This document shows, in pieces, positions 12,661 to 23,465 of a stretch of DNA of 64,000 nt. The notes under the pieces were generated by a model. The model saw only the letters and a program-made list of their open reading frames with translations. It was not told the origin of the DNA and ran no database searches. The position numbers were made by a program, and so were the translations under genes. The first letter of the stretch is position 1, and every line of letters starts with the position of its first letter. Source of the stretch: Papaver somniferum (Eukaryota > Streptophyta > Magnoliopsida > Ranunculales > Papaveraceae); contig NC_039368.1 in the NCBI RefSeq assembly GCF_003573695.1, positions 78,940,374-79,004,373 of the forward strand, in the 5' to 3' direction.

Positions 12661-12996
12661 CCCGTCAAAACACGTTATGACGGTCACGCCTAATACCTGT
12701 GACCTGGGCCGTGACCCGTTTTTCGAACCTTGGTTTCATTTCTTATCAGTCCATTTTACATCGATAAAGTTGGCTATTTATAGCCCAAACATAAAACGGT
12801 AAAGAAAATGAAAATTAGCCACGTGTGGCTATATGGGTCGACTAAAGGATAAAGTCTATCCTTTAGGATTAAGAATGTTAGCCTTATAAAAAAAAATTAA
12901 TCCTAGTCGGTTTTATTAACCGAACAATGTATCCAGTTTCCACTAGATTGTTCCGGAAATGGTGGGCCACTCATTTAGTTTCTGTTCACACAACAC

Positions 12997-14133
12997 TCCC
13001 CCGTGGACCATCATTTTTAGAGTGTTGCCTCATTATGCCGATAACATATAACATTGGTAGCTCTAAAGTGATGATAGTCTTCACAACTCTTTTTCCGTTC
13101 TTGAATCTTGTCAGGAAAGCTTGAGTTTGGAATGAGGTAGGTCACTGCCATGAAACACTTTCTCTTTCAAAACTGCTTCAGGAAACCACTAGGGACAAAA
13201 CTCGGGTGTTAAAAGTTCAGAGTAACGCCAACGTCAATGAGCAGGTTGCACCGATAAGATGTTGTCAGGAAAAAAACATATCCGGTAAAAACCTGAACCA
13301 GAATGCGATCATCCAATACCGCATCTAAAGAACCTCTATGGATATGCATCTCACCAGATGATGTCACCGTTCTAAGATAGTTATCTCATTAAAAACCTCA
13401 TCAGGAAAACCCAGTGGGATAAAAACCTGAATGTAGGAAAACATGAGTTCTTAGAACAGGGATGGACCGCAGATGTTTCCTCGTTAAAACCTTGTTCGGG
13501 AAAAATCCAAAGGGACAAAAACTAGGACGAAGGAAAAAGAGTACAATATTTTTGAACTGCGGATAATGATGGACTCGCATGCCTCATTAAAACCTTGACA
13601 ATGAAAACCTGGTGGGATAAAACCTTGACTAGGAAAAAGAGTACACGAAGCAATGTCCAACATTCCCAATATCCATAGTCTTCGATGACTTTACTCCCCC
13701 TGATAAGTAGCCTTCTCAGTTGATCATTCTGTTTGATAGTATTGCATAGAGATCACAAACCGTCTTCTAATGTCTTCAGTAGTTTCAGCTTCCTTTAGTT
13801 GAGAAAACTTGGTCTGATCTTGTTTTCTGCAATTTCTTAATGATCTTATGATGGTACAACCATTTATTCTCTACTAGATTTGTCTGAATAATCGCAGTCA
13901 AAAAAACCTGCCAAGCATCCTACAAAACCTGCGGAGGAAGAACAAGCATCCTCCACTACCAGACTACTAGCTAGGAAAATATTTAGCTGCTTTAAACAAC
14001 CTGCCAAAATTCAAGACTTAAACAGCCTAATTAGCTTTTCTTTGTGGGATACATCTAGCGATCTTTTATGCAAAAGATCAAGCTTAATGGTACCACGAAG
14101 ATGAAGGGGTTTTCTTCGGACCGATGTCTCGAC
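12997..14133 (-). repeat. Retrotransposon 3' internal region with degenerate internal repeats
   Basis: Non-coding sequence next to the polypurine tract. Between about 13120 and 13650 a motif of the type 'cctcattaaaaccttg.caggaaaa.cca.tgggataaaacct' occurs roughly five times, a pattern common beside copia LTRs of plants. No open protein domain was recognised; it ends where a CACTA terminus begins at 14134. Confidence 0.5.
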
Positions 14134-14480
14134 ATCACTACACCATTTTAAGGTATTAGCAACCTACCATAGCTGTTGCTAAATGGGGTCATAACAAGCT
14201 TTTGCCGTTGCTAAACACGGTGTCGCAATTTTTAGTAATGACATAAGCTTTGTTGGAATCTCGGTCAGCAACATCAATTTGCAACGGTACTTGCCGTTGC
14301 TACATTTTTTATTAGCAACAACAGAGTGTTGTTGCTAATCTGTTACTAATTACAGGAATACCCTTACCCGGAACTAGATACTGTTGGTTCTGGTTCTAAT
14401 TTATTTGTTCTAGTTCTAATTTGTTGGTTCTGGTTCTAATTTAGCAATAGAGCACCGAGGTTGCTAATTTTTTGCAACCA
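14134..14480 (+). mobile_element. CACTA transposon terminus
   Basis: Begins CACTACACCATTTTAAGG, a CACTA-superfamily end. It is followed by many short subterminal motifs of the form gccgttgcta / ttagcaac / gcaacgg in both orientations up to about 14480, as expected for transposase-binding arrays. A second, directly oriented CACTACACCATTTTTAGG occurs at about 15233. No inverted partner (..TGTAGTG) was found to the right, so this is a single end or a truncated copy. Confidence 0.6.
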
Positions 14481-14644
14481 AAAAAAAAGTCAAGTCTATG
14501 TTTATTGACCTGGTCAAAATTCATTACCCCCACATTTCCCCCACACAGATATACAAGCTACAATGGCAATACAAAACTGATACAAATGTAGTTGAGAATC
14601 ACTACTAGATAATATTATCATAAAAGAAAGGATTCTTCAATTGA

Positions 14645-14766
14645 TACAAATGTACACAAGTAAACTTATGTATGTTGTGACTGACATACAATATTCGATC
14701 TATGCTACAAATGTACACAAGTAAACTTATGTATGTTGTTACTGACACACAATATTTGGTTTATGT
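14645..14766. repeat. 61-bp unit repeated twice in tandem
   Basis: A unit starting 'tacaaatgtacacaagtaaa' at 14645 is repeated at 14706 with few differences (gtgactgacatac / gttactgacacac). It lies in otherwise non-coding sequence (14481-15560), in which I see no gene. Confidence 0.8.
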
Positions 14767-15559
14767 TGATGTTTATAAATGGATGGGTAACCTAGTTTGT
14801 GTCAACTGACAGAGGCATTGAAAAAAGGGAAAGAAAGACTAAATATCACCAGAAGTATCACCAGACTCCGCTTGCTTAACCAATCTCCTCAGCAAAGATT
14901 CAGTTGCTGCTAAAATATCACCAGAGTACTGTTGTTTGACTTAAGCCCAAATAACTGCATAATAACCAATTTGATGTTTCAGTACTGATGTCACAAACAA
15001 AATACTAAACCCTAGATTTTGTATAATCTGCAGAAACAAGTCAAAACCATGTAAAGCAATATCGACAAACTCTGGTATAAGTGAACTAAATGAAGATGTA
15101 AACAAAATATTTAAGAGAACATCATGTGAGAGGGAAAAAATAACTCTTTCTTCAACTACTCTGCTATAAGTGAACTGAAATTGAGTTGTATGCTTGTAGG
15201 AGGCTTAGAACAAACTTTAAAATCCCATTTAACACTACACCATTTTTAGGAATTAAGAAAATCATTACTGTGTACATATATACATAATTGAAATTGATTA
15301 TTAATAGAACAATATACATCCAGTTGAGTATTATTAGACGATCTAAACCAGTGAAGATGATCAAGAGTCCTAAAGGATTGAGGCAGAAAGAAATTAACAT
15401 AAATTCTAGGGATTACAAATAAGTTTTGAGAAACCATAAAAATCAAATTCTCACAGAAATCAGTGGAAGGAGAAACAGGTAATGAATATGAAACAAGTGG
15501 ATTAACTATAAAGTAATTCTTAGAAAAGAGAAAGAAAATCGTAAAAACCTGATTTGCCG

Positions 15560-15992
15560 CACTTGTTGTTTGATCTGTAGCAGGGGGATGGTACACCAGG
15601 ATTTTTGATTCTCTAAATGCATTCTCTACATTTTACATGTTCAAGTCACCACCACCAAGACCAGTATCCTTGATCTCTGATTGATCTCCTCTACCATTAA
15701 CAATCACATTAGTGAGGCTGCTTCTATTAGGGTCAGGGTTTTAGGAGTATATGTCAAGGAGAACATAGTTTTCTTCTGATCCCGAGTCCGTACTTCTCTT
15801 ATATTTTCTTGGATCTGAATCTTCCTCTTCCAACCCGACTGTTCCACTATTATCCATATTACCCGGTTCATTAAGCCCGTTACTATAAGCTGCACTGTTA
15901 AGCATATTTTGAACCAAGTGGGCATGTTGCGCATAGTAAGCTTCAAACGGCCCATTCATGCCAAAAATGAAGAACCATTTTTTTGGGACCAT
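15560..15992 (-). pseudogene. Unrecognised decayed ORF
   Basis: Reading the minus strand from 15992, one frame runs about 140 codons with only two stops (at 15743-15741 and about 15636). It is rich in Asn, Gly, Ser, Asp and Glu after an initial aromatic stretch (KKWFFIFGM, then FEAYYAQHAH), and a GTTTTT donor-like site follows near 15550. I do not recognise the family. It may be a captured exon or part of the flanking transposon. The initiating ATG lies within the GGGACCATGG repeat at the left edge of the neighbouring TIR element. Confidence 0.35.
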
Positions 15993-17426
15993 GGTTTTGT
16001 TGTGGCATTGTTTTATTTTGGGTAAGATAATAGAAGTAAATCTAGGTCATCCCTTATCTGGATATTTATATTAATACCTAAATTACCCTCCTAATTAATT
16101 TTGGGTAATGATTAGTTAGTGTTAATAATAGTTAGTGTAATGATTAAGTTAAAGATAATTAGTGACATCAGAAAATCAGATAGGTTTTTTTTTTTAAAGA
16201 AGTAGAATTATTGAGAGAATAAAGTTAAAGAAGATGAAGAAGGAAAATATGAAAAACGATGGATTTTACCAACCACAATAGGAGGAAGAGTATTTGGGTA
16301 CCCAGGTATGCTTCAAAATTAAATAATGTTGGTAGAATTGCTCCAAATTTTTAAAAAAATGTAAATTTTTAGAGTAGATTTGGGCTTGTTCGGTTACTTA
16401 TGTGAAGAACAGGTTACCGAACTCATCTGAAAGTGTAGTTCAGTTACTTTTTCCAAACACACAGGTTACCGAACTCGCTCTTTAATGGAGGTTTTTAGTC
16501 GTTCGATTAACAGACATGTTACCGAACTTTGTTTATAGGATTTACAGAGTCATGTTAGGTTGGTTCGCAAACTTTAACGTAACAACATATCTAACTGAAC
16601 TCCACATGTATGCAATTAGTGAAGAGTTCGGTTTGTCAAAAAAGAATTACGAACAAACCGAACATAGTGGGACAAGTTCGGTTTAATCATAAGTCAACAT
16701 AGTGGGAAAAATAACATAGTTCGGTTACATTAGTTTTTTTTTGTATTATGGGTAGAGGTTGGTTACTAACTTGTATTAGAATTTTTTTCTAACCAACCGA
16801 ACATAGTGGGAAAAGTTCGGTTGAATGAGAACTCAACACAGTGGGAAAAATAGCACAGTTCGGTTAGGTTGGATTTTTTTTTCTTTCTGTAATATGGGTA
16901 GAGTTCGGTTACTAGATAGTTTTAGAAATTTTTACGAACCAACTGAACTCGCAGTTCGGTAACCTAATTTTAAATCCTATTGAACCGCATTGTTCTTCGT
17001 GTTCTTCCTTTCAGGAAGTTCGGTTAAGAAACTAGGATTTTTGTGAAACGCGTCCCAACCGAAAAAAGCACTGTGACTTCCACATGAACCCTATTTTGAT
17101 GATATTTATTCAATTAAAATTAATGGGGAAGAAGAGAAGAACATAAGAAAAGAATAATTTTCAATCGAACGAGGAACGTCAAGGAAAGAGAGAAGAAGAA
17201 GAGAATAATGTATTTATTTTCAAAACTAAAAAATTTCGATTCCCCTCCAATTTTTGATTTTGATTTTGATAATAGATTCATTTAAATTAGACGTATATGA
17301 TTATATTTATATACTTATTAGGTTAATTTAAATTTAAATTAAAATAAAGGGTAAATGTGTATTTACCTAACATTAGGACACCCCTTATAAGTATAGGGAG
17401 GTTGGCCTAATAAGACCATGGTCCCC
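15985..17426. mobile_element. TIR element of about 1.44 kb, superfamily unclear
   Basis: Inverted ends: GGGACCATGGTTTTGTTGTGG from 15985 and, at the right, the complement of GGGACCATGGTCTTATTAGGC ending at about 17426. A second GGGACCATGG copy lies just outside at 17437-17446, separated by an A run, so the exact right end is uncertain and no target duplication could be fixed. The inside has no coding potential and is dominated by GTTCGGT/ACCGAAC motifs. It cuts off the 3' part of the LINE ORF1 pseudogene next to it. Confidence 0.5.
16389..17060. repeat. ACCGAAC/GTTCGGT motif array with 139-bp period
   Basis: More than a dozen copies of GTTCGGT or its complement, in both orientations. A longer unit beginning 'aacatagtgg' at 16661 repeats at 16800 (period 139) and more weakly at about 16939. 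The density and mixed orientation look like subterminal transposase-binding repeats of the surrounding TIR element. Confidence 0.65.
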
Positions 17427-17439
17427 AAAAAAAAAACCA

Positions 17440-18311
17440 TGGTCCCTAAAAAATCATTCAAAATGAATATATTCCAAGCTCGCTCTTCACATTGATCATC
17501 ATTGTGTGCAATTGTAAAACATTTAGGACAGATTTTACTAGGTTGTTTCACAAAATAATAGCGAGCCATAATTTTTTGTTTAGCAGTCGTAAGTAACCAA
17601 TTACCTCTTTTCATTGGTTGGCTGGGGTCAACCTTTATATTAGATGAGACCACTCTACCTCTTATACTGTAACCTTTGGATCCCTCTTTAGCTATCTTCC
17701 TCACCATGTCATCACATAATTTTTAACGATACCATTATCGAGATGTTCCAGGTACATCCCTTTTATCATTACTGAAAAAATTTGATGGGTGAATACATAG
17801 TTTTCAAGTGGAATTGAGTTATTATAGGCTTTGAGTACCACCAAGTGCTCATGGATGATACATGGAACATTTTTCATTACATCATTGACATCTTATGCTG
17901 ATTTGAACTTGAACACAAACAAGTTTCTACCCATGGTGTTTATCTCCACTCTTCTATGTATTCTCCATATTATGTTGACATCTCTCTGCACTTTTTCGAA
18001 ATCGATATGATCTTTAGATATAATCTTCCCAATTAGACTGTTATGCCATTTGTTGGCAGCAGCATCTACTTCAGATATCAAACACCCTCATGCACGGTTT
18101 GGATTAGCACCTCCCAGAGTTGATTCATGAAATCGTTTTGTGAGTGCTGCATTTGCAATCTTGAACTTTGAGATATGGTTGTTAAGATTGGAATGTTGTT
18201 ACTTTCCGAAGAGAAGGATAAATTTATTGAAGATGAGGTTTTCCTTCTTAGATAACTGACTATATAAACAAGATTGTGATTATGATTTATATTCTGACCT
18301 TCAATTATCAA
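17440..18311 (-). pseudogene. LINE ORF1 (DUF4283 and zinc knuckle), decayed
   Basis: Gag-like first ORF of a plant LINE on the minus strand. 18081-17893 matches the start of a DUF4283 domain (LIGKIIS, VEINTMGRNLFVFKF); after a stop and a frame change it goes on through 17890-17710 (HEHLVVLKAYNNSIPLE) and 17707-17440, ending in a zinc knuckle CPKCFTIAHNDDQC (CX2CX4HX4C). The protein would bind LINE RNA. At least two lesions inactivate it, and the TIR element at 15985-17426 removes everything downstream, so no ORF2 follows. Confidence 0.7.
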
Positions 18312-19735
18312 GATATTCTAGAATACAGAAATTTTGTTGAGATATTCCGGTGAATTTGGTTACAAGAAATCTCGCAAAAATATGGCTTTATTTTAGTAAA
18401 GGTGGTATTCAAATTTTGAAATTTCTAGAAAATGCGGCTTTTGCTTTCAACTTATTCCGTAACTACCCCTTTCTATATTGGTGTTAAGAAGATGAACAGT
18501 TGGTTTTGACGAGGAACATGATATGGATGATGATTGATACTAGGATCAGTAGTGAATCATACAGCTTCGTGGATCAAAATATGTGAGATCATAATTATGG
18601 ATATCATTGTAAAAGATGAAATAAGTTTTTTTGTTGATGTTGAACATGTCGATATTCAGGATATGGGAAACACAACTGTTCCTAATGAGTAAAAGAGAAT
18701 CAAACTGCACTTCCCCTTTAAAAGACCACAACTGGTACACTACTTAGATCCACAAAGGGCTGCATATCACAAGGATTAATTTTCCATAAACACAAGAATA
18801 AGATTCGAGAAAGTCTCCACTAGATTGTAAGTAGATTATAGGTCCTATTAGCATTAAATCAAAGAAAAGCAAGATAAAAGCATCATTATTGGTTAAAAAT
18901 CAATCAAGAACATATGAAAATCATCACAAAAATCTGTTTGAAATCAAAAAATTATCACCGATTTTCTCAACTGAGTTGACCCAAAAGTCGCCCGATCCTC
19001 AAAATAAGAATACGAAGAAGTAAAATCATTCATTCCTTCTCCATGAGGTGACGAATAAAAATTAAAAAATTGAAACTACTCAAAATTCTCTTTGAAAATA
19101 TCTCAGTCAGGAGAAGGATCATGAAATCATCAACAACAAAATTCCAACCTCTAAGTGATCAATTGAGACAAAAAAAATTGGATTTCTTTTTGGTAGCTAG
19201 TCACTTCTTTTTGGTGGTGTGCACCTGAAAATACGAAAATGCCGCTCCCTTTTAGTCCAATTACTTAACTCCTTATGTATCCTACATTTTCAGAGGTATA
19301 ATTGGAAAGAAAACTTTAATATAACATATCTAAAAATTTGTTCCTTGAAATTTTGAAAAGTTTATCCCGTTGGAAAGTTTTTAAAGAAATTTATGCAAGG
19401 AGTACAAACACAATACCAAATTTAGAGTTTTTACAGAAAAAATAGGAGGTGTTTATCCTTTTAGGCACAATTTTTGAAAATTGAATGCATGGCCATTATG
19501 TAAACCACCACAGAGGACATAATACATTATGCATCCATATTTTGGCTAATGCATCAATTAATTTTCCGCTGCAACTAATAAAACGATGTATTCCCTCTGT
19601 TTCAAGAAAAGTGATACTTTCACTTTAGGCACAATTCTCGAAAATTGAATGCATAGCCATTATACAAACCACCACAAAAGATGCATAACACATCATGCAA
19701 CCATATGTTGGTTTATGGATCGACTAATTTTCCGT
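18312..19735. other. Non-coding: probable LINE 5' end and degenerate repeats
   Basis: No gene supported. 18312-19230 is probably the 5' leader of the adjacent minus-strand LINE (inferred from position only). 19490-19735 contains motifs of the 'ataacacattatgcaaccat' type that form a larger array at 22860-23465. Confidence 0.4.
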
Positions 19736-19740
19736 TTCCG

Positions 19741-19905
19741 GAAAAGTGATACTTTCACATACCGTTTCAGGAAAAGTGATGTTTTCGCTCCGTTTCAGAA
19801 AAAGTGATACCTTTGTTCCGTTTCTAAAACGGCTTTTTTTGAAACGGAACGAAAGTATCACTTTTTTTGAAACAAGGCGAAAATATCACTTTTTGAACGA
19901 AAGTA
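19741..19905. repeat. Palindromic MITE-like repeat (foldback)
   Basis: The left half has three tandem variants of 'cgtttcaggaaaagtgatac'; the right half has two inverted counterparts ('gtatcactttttttgaaac', 'atatcactttttgaacg'). The halves meet around 'tttctaaaacggctttttttg'. The arrangement would fold into a long hairpin. A half copy ('ctctgtttcaagaaaagtg') lies at 19595. The consensus resembles the ends of Stowaway/Mariner-like MITEs of plants; the family is inferred. Confidence 0.6.
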
Positions 19906-20403
19906 GTCGCAGACAAACCCCATCTTCAAATTCTTCTTTGGTCGGCCCTTCCTCTGTGACAACAGTTGGACTAGTATACTCTAGAATGAATGACTACTTC
20001 CTATTTTCTATGGATGCTTGGATTTTTTTGGGGGAATTAGGAAGGTCGTATGCCACTAAGTGTGATGCAAAGTTTTCTTGAAATCGTTCAATAACTTGGT
20101 GTTTGGTTTGATTGATATGGATCATACGATTCATACCAGGAACACAGGAAAATTGAGAATATTTTGCAGGCTATTTTGGAGTTCTTGAAACAAACAAGAG
20201 GAAGATGGTAATAGCAAAGCACATAGTACATTATTACACACATAATTACATGCACCCTAAGAAAAGGAAAGAAAAGAAAAGGAAACAACACATTACATAT
20301 GAACTAGGGATCCCTAGCAAATTCATACGGAGACACCATCAACACGCGAAAGAAAACAACCCATTCCAAGTACCCGCTTTTCAGTCGGTCTTCTAGTAGG
20401 CTA

Positions 20404-21036
20404 CTATTGGAGAAGGTAGTGACCCAACTCTTTAGTAACATGAGCTACAAGGTCAATATATGCATCTGGACTAGGAACATCTTCGGTTCGTTTCTCATAC
20501 TGTATCCACCATTTCACTTTGCTACCAGACTCTTCAATACTATCAACATCTTTAGGAGTTACAGTCATTGTGACATCAAAACTCTTATATTGAGTCAATA
20601 AGTCTCCTCCCACAACACTGAATGTGATTGACCTATTGTCCTCGTCCACTGATTTAACAATTTCCTTAGCCATTGTTACTTTTGACGATCCTGTATATGC
20701 ATATGAAATCAAATTAGTCCATCGTCACTAAGATTAATAGAACAAAATAATATTAAGATTTGTTTTTGATTTCTTACCTGGTGTAACATATCGCCATTCC
20801 CTAATATTTCCCACGCTGCTTTTACCATCACCTTTAACAATTTTGACACTCTTGTAAAATTGAGGGAAAATTGTAGTCAAATGCATCATATCGTGCCTAA
20901 ACAAATTATAGAACTTGTCTGCAGAACACTTGAGCTCAGTTTCAACCTGAGCCCCAACAATTTGGCTCATCCCAATCAAAACTAGTGTGAGCAACCCAAG
21001 TCTAACAAAGGTTTGTACCATGCTAATTTTTGCCAT
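20404..21036 (-). CDS. Secreted MLP/PR10 (Bet v 1 fold) protein, copy 2
   Basis: Paralogue of the gene at 2936-3583, same two-exon form: exon 1 21036-20778, intron 20777-20691 (GTAAG...CAG, phase 1), exon 2 20690-20404, again 181 residues. Signal peptide 1-29 (LGLLTLVLIGM, likely cleavage after VGA), then a Bet v 1 domain with loop GDGKSSVG, one residue longer than copy 1; exon 2 begins one codon shorter. Substitutions concentrate in residues 43-61 and 80-95, close to the ligand-cavity entrance in this fold (inference). Its promoter is uninterrupted, so of the pair this is the more likely to keep ancestral expression. Ligand or enzymatic role unknown; alkaloid metabolism is a reasonable hypothesis only if the host is a poppy. 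Confidence 0.87.
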
Positions 21037-21122
21037 CTCTATTAGAGACTGTCTGATATGTTTTAAGATAGCTAGGAGTGGAGATGGTTGGGGATGAGAA
21101 TAAGTGAAGTGGGATGAAGGGG

Positions 21123-21130
21123 TTTATATA
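21123..21130 (-). promoter_or_regulatory. TATA box of MLP gene 2
   Basis: TATATAAA on the minus strand, 87-94 bp upstream of the ATG, in a flank that aligns with MLP gene 1. The sequence 'tatatactaagtaatgg' here is the empty-site counterpart of the LINE insertion in gene 1. Confidence 0.7.
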
Positions 21131-21818
21131 CTAAGTAATGGAGATATTTTACTGATTTAATTAATATAGACACAAGTGCATCCATTAACGAGAATGCATG
21201 ATCGATATAATGCGCATACTTTTTTTTGGAAGTTTTGATGCATTATACATGCAACTAAAGTTATGTTTAATTAGTGTGGTTGTTCATTGTTTCCACTATA
21301 CCCAACTTTACTATTGGAGTATTAAGATATTATTAAGCCACTTCTTAATCGGGCATTAATTAGTTAGTAATACGAATGGTTTGTAGCACTAATGAAAGAC
21401 AGCATAGTGATTCTACGTTTGCCATTATCGTTTTTTTTTTTTTTGATTGAACAATTTGTGCCTAACTAATCACCTTATAGTAGTTATCTATCCAGATTGT
21501 AGATACACGAGTAACAGAAAGGAAGATGTTAGATTTTGAGGGTGAAGGATATGTTGGTCCATAAAAAACGACCTAATTATCGAGTCGACAATGATTTGTT
21601 GCTCTCAATCTGTTCGGAATAAAACCTTGTACATACTAAAATTTGGTACATATTTTACTGATCGGAATAAAACCTTATACATAAGATTTGCGACATATAA
21701 ACTTTCAAACACTTGCACACACTAATAACTACGTATATTTCTCAGAGATATTGCTAAGTTCTAATGACAAACATTCTTACTTTTTGACTAACATTTTCGA
21801 ATTCTAATGCGATCTTGT
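21131..21818. other. Intergenic region between MLP gene 2 and HSP20
   Basis: Non-coding promoter-side sequence of MLP gene 2, aligning with 8353-9060. I see no gene. A T-run of about 14 at 21431-21444 is the most marked low-complexity feature. Confidence 0.6.
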
Positions 21819-22290
21819 TTAGCCAGAGATTTCAATGGCCTTGACTTCAGGCTTCTTCATTTCAACCTTTGGTATTAGTAACGGTCAATACACCATTTTC
21901 CATAGTAGCTTTCACTTGATCGATCTCCGCATTATCTGGCAATTTAAATCGGCGAAGAAACTTGCCGCTACTACGTTCGACGCGATGCCATTGATCATTC
22001 TGTTCTTCTTTTTCTTTGTTTTTTTCTCCACTTATTTGCAATATCTTCCCTTCTTCAATTTCAACTTTCACTTCTTCTTTCTTCAACCCAGGAAGATCTG
22101 CTTCGAACACATGAGCATCGGATGTTTCCTTCCAATCAATTTGCGCATTTGCAAATTGAGCTGTTTCACTGGAAAATTGAGGACGCATAATACCAAATGA
22201 GGATGAAGTGAATGGATCCCACACGGACGAGAATGATGGCTCATAAATGCTGCTTCTGTGGCCATCGAAAACGCTTGGAATGATCGACAT
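21819..22290 (-). pseudogene. Class I-like small heat-shock protein (HSP20), C-terminus frameshifted
   Basis: Single-exon gene starting [10 protein letters not shown] at 22290, typical of cytosolic class I small heat-shock proteins: N-terminal arm with WDPF, then an alpha-crystallin domain from about residue 50 ([48 protein letters not shown]). As read it stops at 21862 after 142 residues. One extra base in the C run at 21866-21867 causes this: skipping it, the frame continues to a stop at 21819-21821 and includes the family's C-terminal IEI (I-X-I) motif. That motif docks subunits into oligomers, so the product as read should assemble poorly. Could be a true pseudogene, a recent allele or a sequencing error. 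The promoter looks intact. Confidence 0.85.
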
Positions 22291-22379
22291 CTTGAGAGAA
22301 ACTTGTTTGCAATATGCTAATGGATTCAGATTAACAATGGTCTAGTGACGAGATGATGATACGGCAAAGAGAATTAGCA

Positions 22380-22386
22380 TTTATAG
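22380..22386 (-). promoter_or_regulatory. TATA box of HSP20 gene
   Basis: TATAAAT on the minus strand, 90-96 bp upstream of the ATG at 22290, with heat-shock elements immediately upstream. Confidence 0.75.
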
Positions 22387-22399
22387 AGACGAGAGGAAC

Positions 22400-22412
22400 T
22401 TCTGGTAGTTTC
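22400..22412 (-). promoter_or_regulatory. Heat-shock element of HSP20 gene
   Basis: Plus-strand TTCtgGtAgtTTC: three alternating 5-bp heat-shock-factor units with one mismatch, ending 14 bp upstream of the TATA box, the normal place for plant HSP20 promoters. A second, two-unit site (GAActTTC) is at 22475-22482. Confidence 0.75.
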
Positions 22413-22859
22413 CAGTTATTGTAACCGAGTAACCAACTTTTTCGATACGGTTTTCTAATTTCTAGTGTTATCTGGAACTTTCTTTGATGGGTTTGCGAAG
22501 CGAGGTTCTACTGCTGCTAGTAATGGGCCTCTAACTCTAAGACTAGCCTGTAAAAAGAAGCAAGTCACGGGGTATTGAAGAGGAGGAAATTAGACGCAGG
22601 CCCTAAAAGATAATATTGTCGTTGTCAGACCCAAAATTATTTTTAGTTTCTGTGACACCGGGTCTTAAATATAATAGGCAACGCAACTTAAATATAACAT
22701 ATCCAAAAAACCGCGTCTTGAAATTTTACAAATTTTATATCGTTGCAAATCTTTTAAAGAGAGCTACACAACGAGTACAAACAACAATATCAAATTTTTG
22801 TTTTTCACGAAAAAATCGGAGATGGTCATCATCTTAGGGGAAAAAATTGAAAACTAACT

Positions 22860-23465
22860 ACATATTCGTTATGCAGCCTCCAAAAAAAGATGCATAACAC
22901 AATATGCATACACCACAAAAAGATGCATAACACGTAATGCAACCATATTTTTATCATGCATCAATTATTTTTGTTATGCAGCCACTAAAACGTTGTATAT
23001 GCCTGAATCCAATAGAAAAACAGACGCACAACAAATTATGCAACCGTTTTCTCGATTGCATAATAAGTTATGTATCCATTTTTTTGGTTGATTTTAGTGC
23101 GTACAGAAAAAATGATGCATAATACATTATGCAGCTATATTTTCGGATACATATCAAGTTATGCATCCATTTTCTCGATGCATGAGAGATTATGCAGCAA
23201 TTTTCAATTTCACAGCTAATAAAGAAGATGTCGGATAACGCGTTGTGCATCCATTTTCTCGGCTGCATAACTGGTTATGCAGACATTTTCTCGACTGCAT
23301 AACAGGTTATCCATACACTTTTGTAGGTGCATGATAGCTTATGCAATCATTTTTTTTTATTGATTTCAGTTCTAACAAAAAATTAATGCATAACACATTA
23401 TGCAAACATTTGTCAACTGCATAAAAGATTATGCAGTCACTTTTGAAGCTACATAACATATTATG
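22860..23465. repeat. Degenerate array of palindromic ATGCAT-type repeats
   Basis: About fifteen imperfect units of the form 'tgcataacac.ttatgca.ccattttctcg', spaced roughly 35-60 bp. The core TGCATAA...TTATGCA is itself an inverted repeat. Similar units occur at 19490-19735. No protein reading makes sense across it. Function unknown; may be a decayed satellite or subterminal array of a transposon. Confidence 0.7.

Larger units (their letters stand above)
9261..12732 (-). mobile_element. hAT transposon, internally deleted (3.47 kb)
   Basis: Terminal inverted repeats CAAGGTTTGAAAAACGG at 9261 and CCGTTTTTCGAACCTTG ending at 12732 (one mismatch), with a perfect 8-bp target duplication GTTTCATT at 9253-9260 and 12733-12740. 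Eight-base duplications and BED-finger transposases define hAT. Subterminal regions carry many CCGTT-type motifs, including a roughly 45-bp unit near 9384 that recurs in direct orientation near 12480; such motifs are typical transposase-binding sites. The transposase gene inside has lost its catalytic core, so this is a Ds-like non-autonomous derivative. Confidence 0.92.
9114..14133 (-). mobile_element. Copia-like LTR retrotransposon remnant, LTR split by hAT
   Basis: Sequence from the TGTTG at 9114 to the CAACA at 12996 forms one LTR of about 400 bp once the hAT element (9261-12732) and one copy of its target duplication are removed. The right edge abuts CTCCCCCGTGGACC, i.e. a minus-strand polypurine tract ACGGGGGAG directly before TGTTG, so this is a 3' LTR on the minus strand. 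The left edge coincides exactly with the end of homology to the other MLP-flank copy (after 'tagcctg'), confirming the boundary. 12997-14133 is the neighbouring internal region. No pol domain could be recognised; copia is inferred from the TGTTG..CAACA ends. Confidence 0.65.

Noticed and set aside
15233..15257. Second CACTACACC motif as the other end of the CACTA element at 14134
   Set aside because: It is in direct, not inverted, orientation.
21835..22200. 121-codon plus-strand ORF rich in Phe
   Set aside because: Antisense of the HSP20 gene.
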